Source of the DNA: Mugil cephalus
Lineage: Eukaryota; Chordata; Actinopteri; Mugiliformes; Mugilidae
Length of the DNA stretch: 64,000 bases
Direction: 5' to 3'
NCBI RefSeq assembly: GCF_022458985.1
Contig: NC_061776.1
Span: 3,433,340-3,497,339, forward strand
The position numbers and the translations under genes are program-made. Shown in pieces: positions 21,325 to 32,520 of the stretch (within the stretch, counting starts at the first letter, position 1; every line of letters begins with the position of its first letter). The notes beneath the pieces were generated by a model. That model searched no databases. It was not told where the DNA came from and saw only the letters and a program-made list of their open reading frames with translations.

Positions 21325-22160
21325 ATGTTACCAGGAGGCTCAGGAACACCTCAGAAACCATGGTCACTTAACACAGTTCATAGTTCCTGGTTGAAACGCC
21401 TCTGCAACATTGCATGGACATCGGGGGCAGTGCCTCTGGAGTGGCAGACCGGGGTTCCCATCTTTAAGAAAGGTGACCAGAGGGTGTGTTCCAACTATAG
21501 GAGGATCACACTCCTCAGACTCTGCAGGAAAGTCCACGCCAGGGTGCTGGAAAAGAGGGTCGGATCGATAGTTGAACCTCAGATCGAGGAGGAACAATGC
21601 GGTTTTCGTCCCGGACGTGGAACCATGGACCAGCTCTTTACCCTCGCTAGGGTGCTGGAGGGGAGATGGAAGTTTGCCCAACCCAGTCCACATGTGTTTT
21701 GTGGATTTGAAGAAGGCCTACGACCGTGGCCCCAGGGGCATCCTGCGGGGGGTGCTCCGGGAGTATGGGGTGGATGGCCCCTTTCTAACTAGCCGGTTGT
21801 AAGTCGGACTTGTTCCCAGTAAGGGTTGGACTCCGCCAGGGCTGCTCTTTGTCACCAGTTCTGTTCATAACTTTTATGGACAGAACTTCTAGGTGCAACC
21901 GGGTGGTGGAGGGTGTCGAGTTCGGTGATCAGAGGATCTCATCCCTGCTTTTTGCAGATGATGTGATCCTCTTAGTCCTTCATTGAACGGCGACCTCCAG
22001 CTCTTGCTGGGGCGGTTGGCAGCCGAATGTGAAGCGGCTGGGATGAAGATCAGCACCTCCAAGTCTGAGGCCATGGTTCTCAGTCAGAGGGTGGATTGCT
22101 CACTTCGTGTCAGGGAGGAAGTCCTGCCTCAAGTGGAGGAGTATGTGTGTGTGTGTTAAT
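21325..22160 (+). mobile_element. LINE reverse-transcriptase fragment (endonuclease-RT type)
   Basis: Frames at 21,325-21,802 read WTSGAVPLEWQTGVPIFKKG, then VCSNYRRITLL, EEQCGFRPGRGTMDQLF and FVDLKKAYDR. The frame shifts before VGLRQGC-type and LLFADDVILL-type motifs near 21,820-21,975 and a STSKSEAMVLS motif near 22,050. These are RT fingers and palm motifs in the correct order, including the FADD catalytic box. Several frameshifts and loss of the endonuclease make it dead. Confidence 0.75.
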
Positions 22161-22239
22161 TAGTAATTCAAGAGCAACAATAGATCCATAGACAACATCT
22201 TTGAAAATATTTCACAGAGGAACAATTTTTTGATAAGTG

Positions 22240-23350
22240 GGAACTTATCAAACTTATCTTAACTTAGCACCTCTAAATCTGATTGAAAATTTACATCTGC
22301 TACTGAGACGTTTACGAGGATGAGGATTTGAAGATTGGTGTGTTGAGTACGAATGAACCTGTGAGTTTTCTTTGACATAAGTCTTGAATTGTTTTGGAAT
22401 ATTTCCTTCATTTGAAATGATCTTGTAAAGAAATACACATGTTTGAAAAATGCTGATGTCATAAATAGTTAGCATCTGAAGTTTCTGAAATAGAGGGGCA
22501 GATGAAATGTGTGACTGTGATCATGTAGCAATCCTAATGAAACAATTCTGGAGAATCAAAGTTTTGTGGAGAGTAGTAGGAAATGCACTTGCCCAAACTA
22601 TATTACAATATGAGAGATAGGGATAAATCCAACTATAATAAAGAGTAAGGAGACAGTTTGTAGTGACAAAATGACAAATCCTCCTTATAATACCAGTGGA
22701 TTTATTTATCTTTCTGATCTCTCCATTTGTAATTTTAGATAAATCCTTTCAGTGTGATTTTTTAGCCATGACAATAATATAGTTAGATTTGTTTCATATT
22801 CAATGATAATTTATGTAATCTAAATCACGGGCAGTTAAACCAGCATTTGTATCCTTAATCAAAGAGATGAATTTTGAATGAGAGAGAACCAACGTCTGCA
22901 AACATTAATGAAGAAAAGATATCAAACATTAAACAAATCATTAATATAAATAAGAAATAATTATGGCCCAAAAACGGACCCCTGTGGGACACCACAGAAG
23001 AATCTGGCTTTACTAGAGTAGTAACCTTAAAACAAACAAAGTGGTTCCTGTTGGAAACATAATTTTTATGTGGTTGTATGAAAACCATATTTATACAACT
23101 TTTCCAATAAAATATGATGACTGACTGTCTCAAATGCCTTTGACAAGTCAAGAAACATGTTACAAGTGAATTCATTCTTATCAAAAGCAGAGGTGACTTT
23201 GTCAGTCAGGTGAAGCAGTGTCATGTAAGTGGAGTGATTTTTCCGGAAACCTTACTGGTGTTATTTTTTTTTATAATATTTAAGAGAAACTTGGCAAGAT
23301 AGACATGGGATATGGGGTAATTACTAAAATAGATGCATTATGAAAATCAA
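22240..23350 (-). mobile_element. Non-LTR retrotransposon RT fragment, minus strand
   Basis: Minus-strand frames give FLDLSKAFETVSHHILLEKL (about 23,155-23,095), a GV-x-QG-type box (about 22,990) and the RT C-terminal region at 22,475-22,254 (IFQTCVFLYKIISNEGNIPK, then FSIRFRGAKL). Between them lie stops and shifts. The C-terminal pattern matches the 9,990-10,790 fragment. It sits inverted between two plus-strand LINE fragments, so insertion was nested or sequential. Confidence 0.65.
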
Positions 23351-23399
23351 GATAAAGCAATGGAGCCCGCCCTGTGGAGTAACTGAAATTCATCAAGCA

Positions 23400-24010
23400 A
23401 GAATGAGAAAGAATTCACCCACAGAGCTTCAGTGGTGAATGTGACCCTGAGAACTGGGGTCCCTCAAGGATGTGTCCTCAGCCCTCTGCTCTTCTCCCTC
23501 TACACACATGACTGTACGTCCAAGCACAGCTTCAAAACCCGCATTAAATTTGCTGATGACTCCACCATCATTGGCTTCATCACAGACGGTGATGAGTTAT
23601 TCTACAGAGAGGAGGTTAGAGATCTGTCATCATGGTGCACAGCCAATAACCTCCTGCTCAACGTCAGCTAGACCAATGAGATGATAGTGGACTACAGGAG
23701 GCTTCAGGGAGGGACACAAGCCCCATTCACCTGGAGGGAGTAGCAGTAGAAGAGTCAACTGCTTCAGGTTCCTGGGCATCAACATCAGTGAGGATCTCAG
23801 CTGGTCACGCCACACGGGCAACATCATCAAGGCAGCTAGACAGAGCCTCTTCTTCCTGAGGCGTCTGAGGAGGTTTGGCTGCAGGAGGAAGACACAACAG
23901 ATCCTCTCTGAGCCCAGACCCCCCAGATATAGACTATTTACACTCCTACTGTCTGGCTGGTGGTTCTGGAGCATCCACACATGAACCAACATGTTCAGGG
24001 ACAGTTTTTA
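23400..24010 (+). mobile_element. L2/Maui-like LINE reverse-transcriptase fragment
   Basis: The frame at 23,432-23,671 reads LRTGVPQGCVLSPLLFSLYT, then IKFADDSTIIGFI (RT catalytic FADD box), then LSSWCTANNLLLNVS. After a stop the next segment continues in other frames as TNEMIVDYRR and FRFLGINISEDLSW. The motif order is complete for the RT palm and thumb, but the frame is interrupted. Confidence 0.75.
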
Positions 24011-24360
24011 CCCACAATCCATCTCATCTCAATCCACTCATTCATTATTTGTCTGTAACTGTTTGTCCTCTGAGGGTCGTGTTGGAGCTGGAGCCTATCC
24101 CAGCTGTCATTGGGTTAGAAGTGGGGTGAAACCTGAACAGGTCTCCAGTCTATCTCAGGATTAACACAGAGAGACAGACAACAACTCACATCTACGACCA
24201 ATTTATGGAGGGTGGGAGGAAGCTGGAGAACCTGGAGAGAACCCACACAGACACAAACTCCACACAGAAAGGCTCCAGTTGGCTGAAGGATTCAAATCCA
24301 GAACCTTCTTGCTGTGTTTCATCAGTGCTGACCATCACACCACTAAACGTGTTATAATTT
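24011..24360 (+). repeat. RTE-type (Expander-like) repeat tail
   Basis: Contains 'ggagcctatcccagctgtca', 'ggagggtgggaggaagctgg', 'cctggagagaacccacacag' and 'tccacacagaaaggctccag', the well-known sentence of a fish 3' LINE end. No coding part. Confidence 0.55.
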
Positions 24361-25245
24361 AAATGGAAACATTACAGATAGAGACTGGAGTCTAAATATA
24401 TTTATGTTATTTTGACACATATCATTTTCCTTTTATGTGAACTTTTTATCATTTAATTTTATTGTTTTTACTTCTGTGAAATAGAGTGGACTCTATGCAC
24501 CAACAATTTCATTGCTGTTAATGTTGTTGAAAGTAAAGAACCTTGAAATGCTGCTGAAGTGTTGTTGTAGAGGAACGTTTGTTTCTAGAGGAAAGGTCAG
24601 GAGGTCTCCATGAATGTTAGGGTTCATCCTCTGAGAACCATGAACATCCACAGGAAACTGATGGAAATGTGTCCAACCAACATCAGCGTCCTAATGAGCT
24701 GCTGCTACAAGAACTAAGTCCTGACCTGACATCAGTCCAAGATTTGTCTTTGAAAATGGAAGAAAGTGAAATGATGTGGTGAAATCTGCTGGAAGGTGTT
24801 AAACAACAAGTGCTGCTGGAAGTGTTTTCATTAACATTGTGAAGCAGGAATGGACTTTATTCCAGCAGCAGCTCAGAGCAGAGGAGCTTCATCTACATCT
24901 GGAACATTTGTCTGAAATCATTCATTCTATTCAACTTTGACTTTTCAAAGTCTTTGAAAATATCTTTGTGTTCTTTGCTCTTTCATGAATTCTTTTGATT
25001 GACTTTGTATTTTTGCTCTTTCTTCTTCTCTGTGTTGTTTTCATCTTTTTTCTAACTGTTGAAATATCTGCCAACAACATGAATAAATCTGATGTCAAAT
25101 AAATAGTGAGAGCAGGAAAGAAGAATCTCCCTCAGCTCAGTATGTTTGGGACTCTGTCTGAGATGGAGGTGAAATATGTGAACCTGGGCTGTGGTTTACT
25201 GCTCTCTTCCTGTCACAAACACTGTTTGACATCTGTTCATCTGTT
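24361..25245. other. Spacer between repeats and TRGV B, no gene
   Basis: 24,540-24,870 is unique. 24,880-25,245 matches the region 3' of TRGV A (12,050-12,412). Confidence 0.5.
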
Positions 25246-25283
25246 GGTTTTTGTTCAGGCTGCTCGCATCATTTCTCACTGTG
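25246..25283 (-). other. Long-spacer recombination signal of V (cassette B)
   Basis: Minus strand: heptamer CACAGTG (25,283-25,277), 22 bp spacer, nonamer ACAAAAACC (25,254-25,246). Confidence 0.9.
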
Positions 25284-25727
25284 GGGAACATCCTTCCAAC
25301 AGCAGCAGTAGTAGGAGGCTGAATGATCGACTTTAACTTTCTTTATCTCCAACTCCCAAATGTTCTGTTTATACACAGCTGAGAAATCATTTACCTGAGG
25401 ATGTTTGTAGCCTTTACTAATGTAACCATTGCTTTTATCAATATGAAGTATCAGCCTGAATATTTCTGTTTGTTTCTTCTGGTACCAGAATATCCACTTA
25501 TAATCACACTGTTCAGTTCCTTCACATCTGAAGGAGACTGTTTGACCAACTCTCCTGGTCAATGTTAACTGGTCCTGGGTCAACTCTGCTGCCATGGCAA
25601 CCAGGGCTGTAGAGACAAAGACAGATAGATGAAGGTTAGTGAGACAGTGTTTGTTAAAGGTGGAGTTTGTTGGAAACACTCACCTGAACACAGACAGCAC
25701 AGAGCAGCAGCTGGGAGGAAAAAGCAT
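25284..25727 (-). CDS. TRGV: TRG variable segment, cassette B (leader frameshifted)
   Basis: V exon 25,606-25,284 (323 bp) is open: LTQDQLTLTRRVGQTVSFRC, CDR1 EGTEQCDYKW, IFWYQKKQTE, FR3 with KQNIWELEIKKV, and SASYYCCCWKDV before the signal. The leader exon (25,727-25,684, 44 bp) has one extra T after ATGCTTTT compared with A and C, so that ATG is out of frame with the V exon. An upstream ATG at 25,811-25,813 reads in frame through FFLPAAALCCLCS into the V exon, giving a leader about 28 residues longer. The extra base could also be a homopolymer sequencing error. The V exon carries extra Cys in CDR1 and CDR3. Confidence 0.8.
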
Positions 25728-25980
25728 TTTGTGTGGTGGTGTATCCTCTGGTGAACCTGGGGAGAAGTGGAGCTCTGATGCAGCTGAGGCCCAACAAGGA
25801 CGAGCTGTGACATGAGACGAGGCCACGTGGTTTCTAGCAGGTCCTCAAAGCTCCCATCAGCCCCTGCAGCCCACAGATGAGACGGCTGCTGATGATTGAC
25901 AGCTCAGATCAAGCTGCTGTGTCCTTTAATGGTCTTGATTTGAATCTGACAGCAGATGAAAAACATCTGGGTCACATGAT
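25728..25980 (-). promoter_or_regulatory. TRGV B promoter region
   Basis: Matches the cassette A promoter closely. E-box CACGTG at 25,824-25,829. Confidence 0.45.
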
Positions 25981-26289
25981 GCAGAAAGACTAAAAACATT
26001 CATGTTCCCACAAACACATTCAGGTTGGTGGTGACTTTAGTAACACAGACTGTTCTCTGTAATACTCTTCTATTAAAGGACTGTTCCTGAAAACATTTAG
26101 TTTGTACATTTAACATTTAAAGAGATGAGACACTAAAATCCGTCTCAGATCAGGTTTACTGTATAATATGTAATATATATCAACATCTCTCAGAACATAC
26201 AGGAGGAGTTTGACAAAAGAAAGCAGAAGATTAAATGTTTGACTTCAACTCCTAAAAGTAGAATCAAAGCTCAGTGACTCTGAGAGATT

Positions 26290-26420
26290 CTGGTCAGTTA
26301 GAAGAGATTTCCTGCTCTGACATGTTTGATAAACACAGACCTGATCAGCTCTGAAATGAAGCAAAGAGAAGCAGCGCCATCCTGTGGTAGAAACTGAATA
26401 GTTGTGTCTCTGACATTTTC
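26290..26420 (-). repeat. Cassette-boundary repeat, copy 4
   Basis: Minus-strand copy upstream of TRGV B, matching 13,470-13,575. Confidence 0.7.
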
Positions 26421-26461
26421 TTTCATTTTTAGAGAAACAATGAAAACCATTAACAATAAGA

Positions 26462-27310
26462 TCATAAAGTAGGAGAAGCAGTGCAAGCTATCATCCTTTT
26501 TGAGTACATCAGCCAGCTTCTGATTTTTTCTCCATTGACCAAGTGTCTGTTAAAATAGTCATGTTGACACCTTCGTCCGTCCTTTTGTTTAGGGAATGTT
26601 AAGGTGTTTTCAGTTTGAAATGGACCTCTGTGAAACAATCCTGTTCGTACCTCATCGGTAAGAGGAGATGGCCAGTCAGGGTCTATTCGTGCAGCCTTTA
26701 TTCCTGATGCTGCATCACTGGGTTCTTCTGAGGTGGAGGGCGACAGGAGGATCGCTTGATGCTGATGAAGTGGCGGTGACTGTAGATGGCCAGGATTTGC
26801 AGGATCAGGGTTTAACAGCGTATCTGAAGAGAGAACGGGAGTCAGTGACATCGTTGGGTGTTAGAGTCTAATAGTAAAAGTTTATTCTAGGAATTACTTC
26901 ACTATGCTGTACATGTATAATATACAAGGCATTTTTTTTCTGATATGCTAATTAGATTAGATTCAATCTTATTATCATTACAGTGAAATGCTAATTAGCA
27001 GAATGCAAAGAAGCAGTAAACTGCAGTAAAATATAGCACGTGGAAATGCTGAGTTATGAAGAATTAACATACATGATGTGCACTTTAACATGGATGTACA
27101 AGGGCATTGTTATTATTTAATAGGCTTTGCAATGCAGTACCATTAATGTGGGTTTAATTAGTTTAGTATAAAAATAACAATATAAATATCAGTTGCACTT
27201 TTTTTTTCTTCTCCCCATCAGCGCCCCCTGGATGGATGGTGCCCTTAGCATTTGCCCATACTGCCTATGCCACGGGCCAGGCCTGAGCTGGAATGTGGAG
27301 TAGAAATACA
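26462..27310 (-). mobile_element. hAT transposon 5' fragment with TTF-type zinc-finger start
   Basis: The minus-strand frame 26,851-26,462 contains DPDWPSPLTDEVRTGLFHRG, then FPKQKDGRRCQHDYF, LVNGEKIRSWLMYS. This is the order seen in the TTF-type zinc-finger region of ZMYM1-like hAT transposases (DP..WP..L, GP.Q, FP...GRRF, NGEK...SWL.YS). Upstream, near 27,290-27,215, the minus strand carries 'ggcataggcagtatgggcaa' and 'ccatccagggggcgct', the terminal region that I associate with such elements. The rest of the transposase is missing. A corrupted inverted copy spans about 46,320-47,130. Confidence 0.55.
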
Positions 27311-28249
27311 TCTGTAACACAGCTTGATTCTTTTCTTCTCTTGTCTTCCATGAATCATCATGTTCATCTGCTGACACTCCAGATGGACCCGATTCTTCGA
27401 CCGGTAACTAGTGCAAAAAAGTATCAGTCTGTATAGAAAGCAGTTGGAAATGGCTCCAACATTAAAATGCTGCTGAAGTTTTGATCGATCAGGATCAAAA
27501 TCGCATCATGTCACAATCAGACATCAGGAACAGTGACTACGAAACACACAGAAAACACTACCAGGTCTCTGCAGATTTACAAGTCTCAATGAACTCTATC
27601 AGATCAGTACACTGTAAATAAGAAAGATCACCCAAGCATCCTGAGAGATTGTTCAAAACTTCAGAGTTTGTCAGATTTCCTTGGGTCAAGGCCACTGACA
27701 AACCAGTTCCTCACTTCAGCACTGGACAGCTCCTCTGAACCCTCTCTACTGACAGACTCACACAAGGAGAGGTAACTTCAGCACTGGACAGCTCCTGTGA
27801 ATTCATCATATAGATACAAGCAAGAGGCCCTCACAAATGAACCCACTGTCAAAGACTGAGACCATCACCCAGTACTGCAGCTTCAAGTAAAGGACATGAG
27901 CTAGCATCACCTTTATTCACCAATCAACTGTCACAAGACAAAGACAGCTGATGAAACTGAGAAACCATCTTTGATCTAGTGACATCCTCTTCCTCATCCA
28001 CTGAGGAACACAAGTGACCAACACCAGGATCAGAAAAAAGCAGTCACTCAAATCCAATTCTTCCTTGTTCCAGTTTACACGTAGATCGAATAACAGCACA
28101 ATTTGCTGGAACTGCTGGAAACTCTTGGGCAAGTTCATCTTGAGACTGTCTAATAGAATAGAACAGACTTTAGTACAGGGACATTTCAAGTCCAGAGCAA
28201 GGTTCTGCTAATTATTTTTAAATAAATTAAATGAAATAAAATGAAATGA
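27311..28249. other. Unassigned spacer, no gene
   Basis: No domain or exon is recognised. The stretch recurs, inverted and indel-ridden, at about 45,330-46,310. 'ctcctctgaa' phrases around 27,730-27,800 form a short local duplication ('ttcagcactggacagctcct' twice). An (AAATG)n run ends the stretch at about 28,225-28,257. Confidence 0.5.
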
Positions 28250-28642
28250 AATGAAATCCTTTCAGCCCTGATGCCCCAAATCAGACTTTATTAATATAGT
28301 TCTTTTTCAAAAAGAAAAAAAAAGAAACAAGATCAAAATCAAAAAGAAGAAGAAATAAACAATCATCAACAATGTAAGGAAAAACAAGGAACGTGGCAAC
28401 ATAGAGGAGACATAAAATGACGCGACAAGGAGCAAAGGAAAGGCAGGGCTACATGTACACAAGAGGGCTGAGGGCTGACAAGACACAGGTGAAACAGATC
28501 AGGACAATGACAGCAGGTGAACCCAATGAACAATCAAGGGACACACAAGGAAGCACAAGACAGGAAATCCAGAACTTAACAAAATAAAACAGGAAACACA
28601 AAACATGATTCACAAAATAAAAGTCAGACATAAACCATGACA
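28250..28642 (-). mobile_element. LTR-like fragment related to the 2,451-2,895 solo LTR
   Basis: The minus strand starts TGTCATGGTTTATGTCTG and shares with the solo LTR the blocks 'ttcctgttttattttgttaa', 'cacctgtgtcttgtcagccc' and a terminal AATAAAG. The 3' end is not a clean CA terminus, so it is truncated or divergent. A corrupted inverted copy is at 44,870-45,320. Confidence 0.55.
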
Positions 28643-28649
28643 GACCATA

Positions 28650-29640
28650 GGGTCTCTGCCGTAAAGATCACCCCAAGATAACAGGAACCAGGATGAGGGG
28701 ACCCAACAGACGGCAGCCCCACAGTCTGACAGGAACAGGCTCCTAGAACTAAAAGACTAAAACAGTTACATGTGGTAAGGAACTAAAATAAAGAGATAAA
28801 AATAAAAGAAATATGTCCCTTTCCCAGTAAGACTAGGTTATAAATATAAAAAGTCCTGTAAAACACCAGTGACATGATTAAAAATCAACTATGATCAGGA
28901 TGAAATAAAATCATCAAATCAGATAAAACAGAGTTAGTAGGAATTCAATTCATTTTGAAGAAGAAGAATTAAAAACATTCTAGAGTCTTGAGCCTCTTTT
29001 TAAAAGTATCAACAGTCTCTGAGGCCCTGAGCTTCTCCAGCTGTTCCACAGTCGGGGCCATAATAACTGAATGCTGCCTCCCTGTGTGTCTTAGATAGAA
29101 CTTGTGGTTGGTTAAAAGGCCGGTACCAGAGGACTTCAGGGTTCATGAGGGTCGATATGGTAAAAGTAGGTCAGACAAATAAAAAGTCCATGACCATTAA
29201 GACATTTAAAAACTATTAAAAGAAACTTAAAATGATCCTGCTGAAGCGCATGGGGAGCCAATGCAAATACTTTATAAACGAGTCCTCTGTAGGTCTGGGT
29301 GAGGGGCTGACATTTGAGTCTGGCCTTCGTCACTGTTGCTCTGGTGTTTGTGGCTCAGCTCAGGTCTTCTGACACCTGAAGACAGGAACTTGTGACTGTC
29401 TGTCTGATCACTTCAGTCCCCTGGATGTTGAGAGGATGCAGAGGGGGCTTTCCTCTGGAAGTCCAGAATGAGTTCTTTTGTTTTTCTATGTTGAGAACAA
29501 GATTGTTGACCTCTCCATAGGTGGTGATGTTATTTATTTGTTCTCTGTATGAAGTCTCATCCCAGGATGGTTGTGTCTTCTGTGTATTTGATGGTGACAT
29601 TGTTTTTGCTCGTGGAGACACAGTCAGAGACAGTGTAGAG
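28650..29640 (-). mobile_element. LINE 3' half (L2/CR1-like), minus strand
   Basis: Minus-strand frames give YTEDTTILG (a degenerate YxDD-type region), NNITTYGEVNNLVLNIEKQK, PLHPLNIQGTEVIR and VSEDLS. Then come FKFLLIVFKCLNGHGLFICL and the same ORF tail as 14,083-14,226, here without the 357 bp insertion. Frameshifts separate the pieces. It lies upstream of TRGV C, and the same block is mirrored in corrupted form at 43,850-44,800. Confidence 0.65.
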
Positions 29641-29669
29641 AGTGTAGAGTCTGGAGCTGAGGCAGCAGC

Positions 29670-29790
29670 TCTGTGCGTCTGGATGCCTTTGTACTTTCAG
29701 TGACTCTCCACAGGATGGCGCTGCTTCTCTTTGCTTATTCATTTCAAAATGATCAGAGCTGATCAGGTCTCTAATTGTCAAACATGTCAA
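29670..29790 (+). repeat. Cassette-boundary repeat, copy 5
   Basis: Plus-strand copy upstream of cassette C ('caggatggcgctgcttctct'). Confidence 0.7.
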
Positions 29791-30279
29791 AATATTTGAT
29801 CTTTTTCTTTAACTTGTCAAATTCCTCCTGTATGTTCTGAGAGATATTAAAGCTGTAGAGTAATATTAGACAATAAAACCTGATCTGAGAAGGATTTTTT
29901 AATGGTTTCATCTCTTTAAATGTCAAATATACAAAATAAAATCATACAAATACATGGATTATTATATTATTATATTAATAGAGTTTTCAGTGATTAGTTC
30001 ATGATTTAAAGGCTTTTAAAGAGAATTAACTTTCATCTCAGCTGAAATAGACAGAGAGACAGAGTGGGAAAAAAATTCAAGTCACTAGAAATTAACTTCC
30101 ATTACTGAATGAAGTAAAACACATTGAAGAGTTCAGTCAGAGTTGAGGAGCTGTGTGGATTTGTGGTTTTGTATTTTCATCTCATCTCTTCAACAACAGA
30201 GAACAGTCTGTGTTACTAAAGTCACCACCAACCTGAATGTGTTTGTGGGAACATGAATGTTTTTTAGTCTTTCTGCATC

Positions 30280-30529
30280 ATGTGACCCAGATGTTTTTCA
30301 TCTGCTGTCAGATTCAGATCAAGACCATGAAAGGACACAGCAGCTTGATCTGAGCTGTCAATCATCAGCAGCCGTCTCATCTGTGGGCTGCAGGGGCTGA
30401 TGGGAGCTTTGAGGACCTGCTAGAAACCACGTGGCCTCGTCTCATGTCACAGCTCGTCCTTGTTGGGCCTCAGCTGCATCAGAGCTCCACTTCTCCCCAG
30501 GTTCACCAGAGGATACACCACCACACAAA
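30280..30529 (+). promoter_or_regulatory. TRGV C promoter region
   Basis: Conserved with A and B. AACCACGTGG (E-box at 30,428-30,433) lies about 100 bp before the start codon. No clear TATA box. Confidence 0.45.
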
Positions 30530-30967
30530 ATGCTTTTCCTCCCAGCTGCTGCTCTGTGCTGTCTGTGTTCAGGTGAGTGTTCCAACAAACTCCACCTTTA
30601 ACAACACTGTCTCACTAACCTTCATCTATCTGTCTGTGTCTCTACAGCCCTGGTTGCCATGGCAGCAGATCTGACCCAGGACCAGTTAACATTGACCAGG
30701 AGAGTTGGTCAAACAGTCTCCTTCACATGTGGAATTGACCAGTGTTATTATAACTGGATTCACTGGTACCAGAAGAAAGAAACGGAAACATTCACTTGGA
30801 TTCTTTTTATTGATAAAAGTGATGGTGAAATACGTTCAAATTCCAATCATCCTCAGAAAGATGATTTCTCACCTGTAATTAAACAGGATGTTTGTGAGTT
30901 GGAGATAAAGAAAGTTAAAGTCGATCATTCAGCCTCCTACTACTGCTCCTGTCTGAAGGTTGATCCC
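30530..30967 (+). CDS. TRGV: TRG variable segment, cassette C (leader plus V exon)
   Basis: Leader exon 30,530-30,572 encodes MLFLPAAALCCLCS. A 75 bp intron follows, then V exon 30,648-30,967 (320 bp). The domain has LTQDQLTLTRRVGQTVSFTC, CDR1 GIDQCYYNW, IHWYQKKETE, FR3 with KQDVCELEIKKV and end SASYYCSCLKVDP. It is open throughout, with standard splice sites and signal, and is the clearest plus-strand V. As in A and B there are extra Cys in CDR1 and CDR3, plus one more in FR3 where A and B have Trp. Confidence 0.92.
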
Positions 30968-31005
30968 CACAGTGAGAAATGATGTGAGCAGCCTGAACAA
31001 AAACC
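30968..31005 (+). other. Long-spacer recombination signal of V (cassette C)
   Basis: Heptamer CACAGTG (30,968-30,974), 22 bp spacer, nonamer ACAAAAACC (30,997-31,005). Confidence 0.9.
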
Positions 31006-31149
31006 AACAGAGGAACAGATGTCAAACAGTGTTTGTGACAGGAAGAGAGCAGTAAACCACAGCCCAGGTTCACATATTTCACCTCCATCTCAGACAGAGT
31101 CCCAAACATACTGAGCTTAGGGAGATTCTTCTTTCCTGCTCTCACTATT

Positions 31150-32343
31150 TATTTGACATCAGATTTATTGATGTTGTTAGCAGATATTTCAGCTGCTGGG
31201 ATAAAATTCATCCCTGCTACACAATGTTAATGTGCTCTTAATAGAAACACTTTGTGTTGTTTCACACCTTCCAGCACATTTAAATAAGGTGAATGCTAAT
31301 TTATTTTTTATTTTTATATTTATTACATTTACAAGTAAAAAACACTATAAAACAGAGAATGAAATACATACTGTTAACAGCAGCATGAGTCTGTTTGTGT
31401 TTGTTCATGGTGGTTTATTGCAGAGGGACGAAACATTTTTTAAAGAATGTTTGTCTGGGTCAGTGGAACCCTGTAGCGTTTTCCTGATGGCAGCATCTGA
31501 GAGCAGTGGTGGAGGGGGGAGATGGATCTTTTGTGATCAGGGAGGTTTTCCTGGTCACAGACCAGCTGTACCAAGAAGAGATATTGAAGGTGAGTATGGA
31601 TTCAATGAGAGACTGATGAACCAGAGTATAAACATGGATGAAGACACTGAAGTTCCTTAGCTTCCTCAGTAGGTGGAGGCGCTGTTGAGTTTGCTGGTAA
31701 ATACGAGAGGACGTTGTCCTGGTCAGGTCCCAGGTCTTAGATGAGACAACCTGTTCACCAGGTTAACCCTGGATGCTCAGTGTACAGGAAGTGTAGTAAA
31801 ATAGTCCCCAAATGTATCTTGAGTGATTTCTGTTCTCTCTCATATAATAAACGTTCATTCATTCATTCATTCATTCATTCATTTTTTGTAACCACTTCAT
31901 CTGGAGGGTTGCAGGGGGCTGCAGTCTGTCACATCTTTCACTGGGTAAGGGGTCAGACAGGTCTCCAGTCTATCTGAGGCCCAGCATGTATGAGTAGTGA
32001 ATTGATTACCCACTGAAGGAGATTGAAGGAGATGTCTGAAATATTCAGAAAAAAAGTGCAGCCCCTCTGTGTTGTGTAGAAGTCACCATTACCACAGAGT
32101 CTTTGCTACAAACGTTTGGAAAACTGTGTCATCACTTTGTTAACCTTCCTGATCTACAAATACTTCAAAGCAAAGGAGCTCTGAAGCTTTGTCTCACTAA
32201 GATCTGAAGGCGACACACTTTTAGGCGACTCTCTCACCACAGAGAGAAACAAGGGAACTCCACACAGAAAAGACCAAGACAATGGATTAGAACCTAGAAC
32301 CTTCTTGCTGTGAGACACTGATGTTAAACCAACACACTAGTGT
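31150..32343. other. V-J spacer of cassette C, repeat fragments, no gene
   Basis: Holds unassigned sequence to 31,850, an (ATTC)n run at 31,855-31,884, and RTE-type tail pieces at 31,890-31,990 and 32,230-32,320 ('gaaccttcttgctgtgagac'). Homology to the J-upstream region of other cassettes begins only at about 32,343, so this cassette's J-upstream region is truncated. Confidence 0.55.
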
Positions 32344-32440
32344 TGATGTGAACATCAGAGAAACACATCAAGGAGCTGAAATATGATCCTTCCTCCTCAT
32401 GTGACTCCTTCCCCTCAGCTGACTCTCTCAGCAGCACACA

Positions 32441-32468
32441 GGTTTTTGTATTAGTCTTTTTCACTGTG
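32441..32468 (+). other. 12-bp-spacer recombination signal of J (cassette C)
   Basis: Nonamer GGTTTTTGT (32,441-32,449), 12 bp spacer, heptamer CACTGTG (32,462-32,468). Confidence 0.9.
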
Positions 32469-32520
32469 TGACAGCGGCAACTACCCATCTTCGGCTCTGG
32501 AACTAAACTGTATGTAACAG
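32469..32520 (+). CDS. TRGJ: TRG joining segment, cassette C
   Basis: A 52 bp J with QRQLPIFGSGTKLYVT and ACAG|GTAAG donor. In the FGSG frame the first germline codon is TGA. It lies at the very edge and would be lost by normal end trimming, so the J remains usable. Confidence 0.88.
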
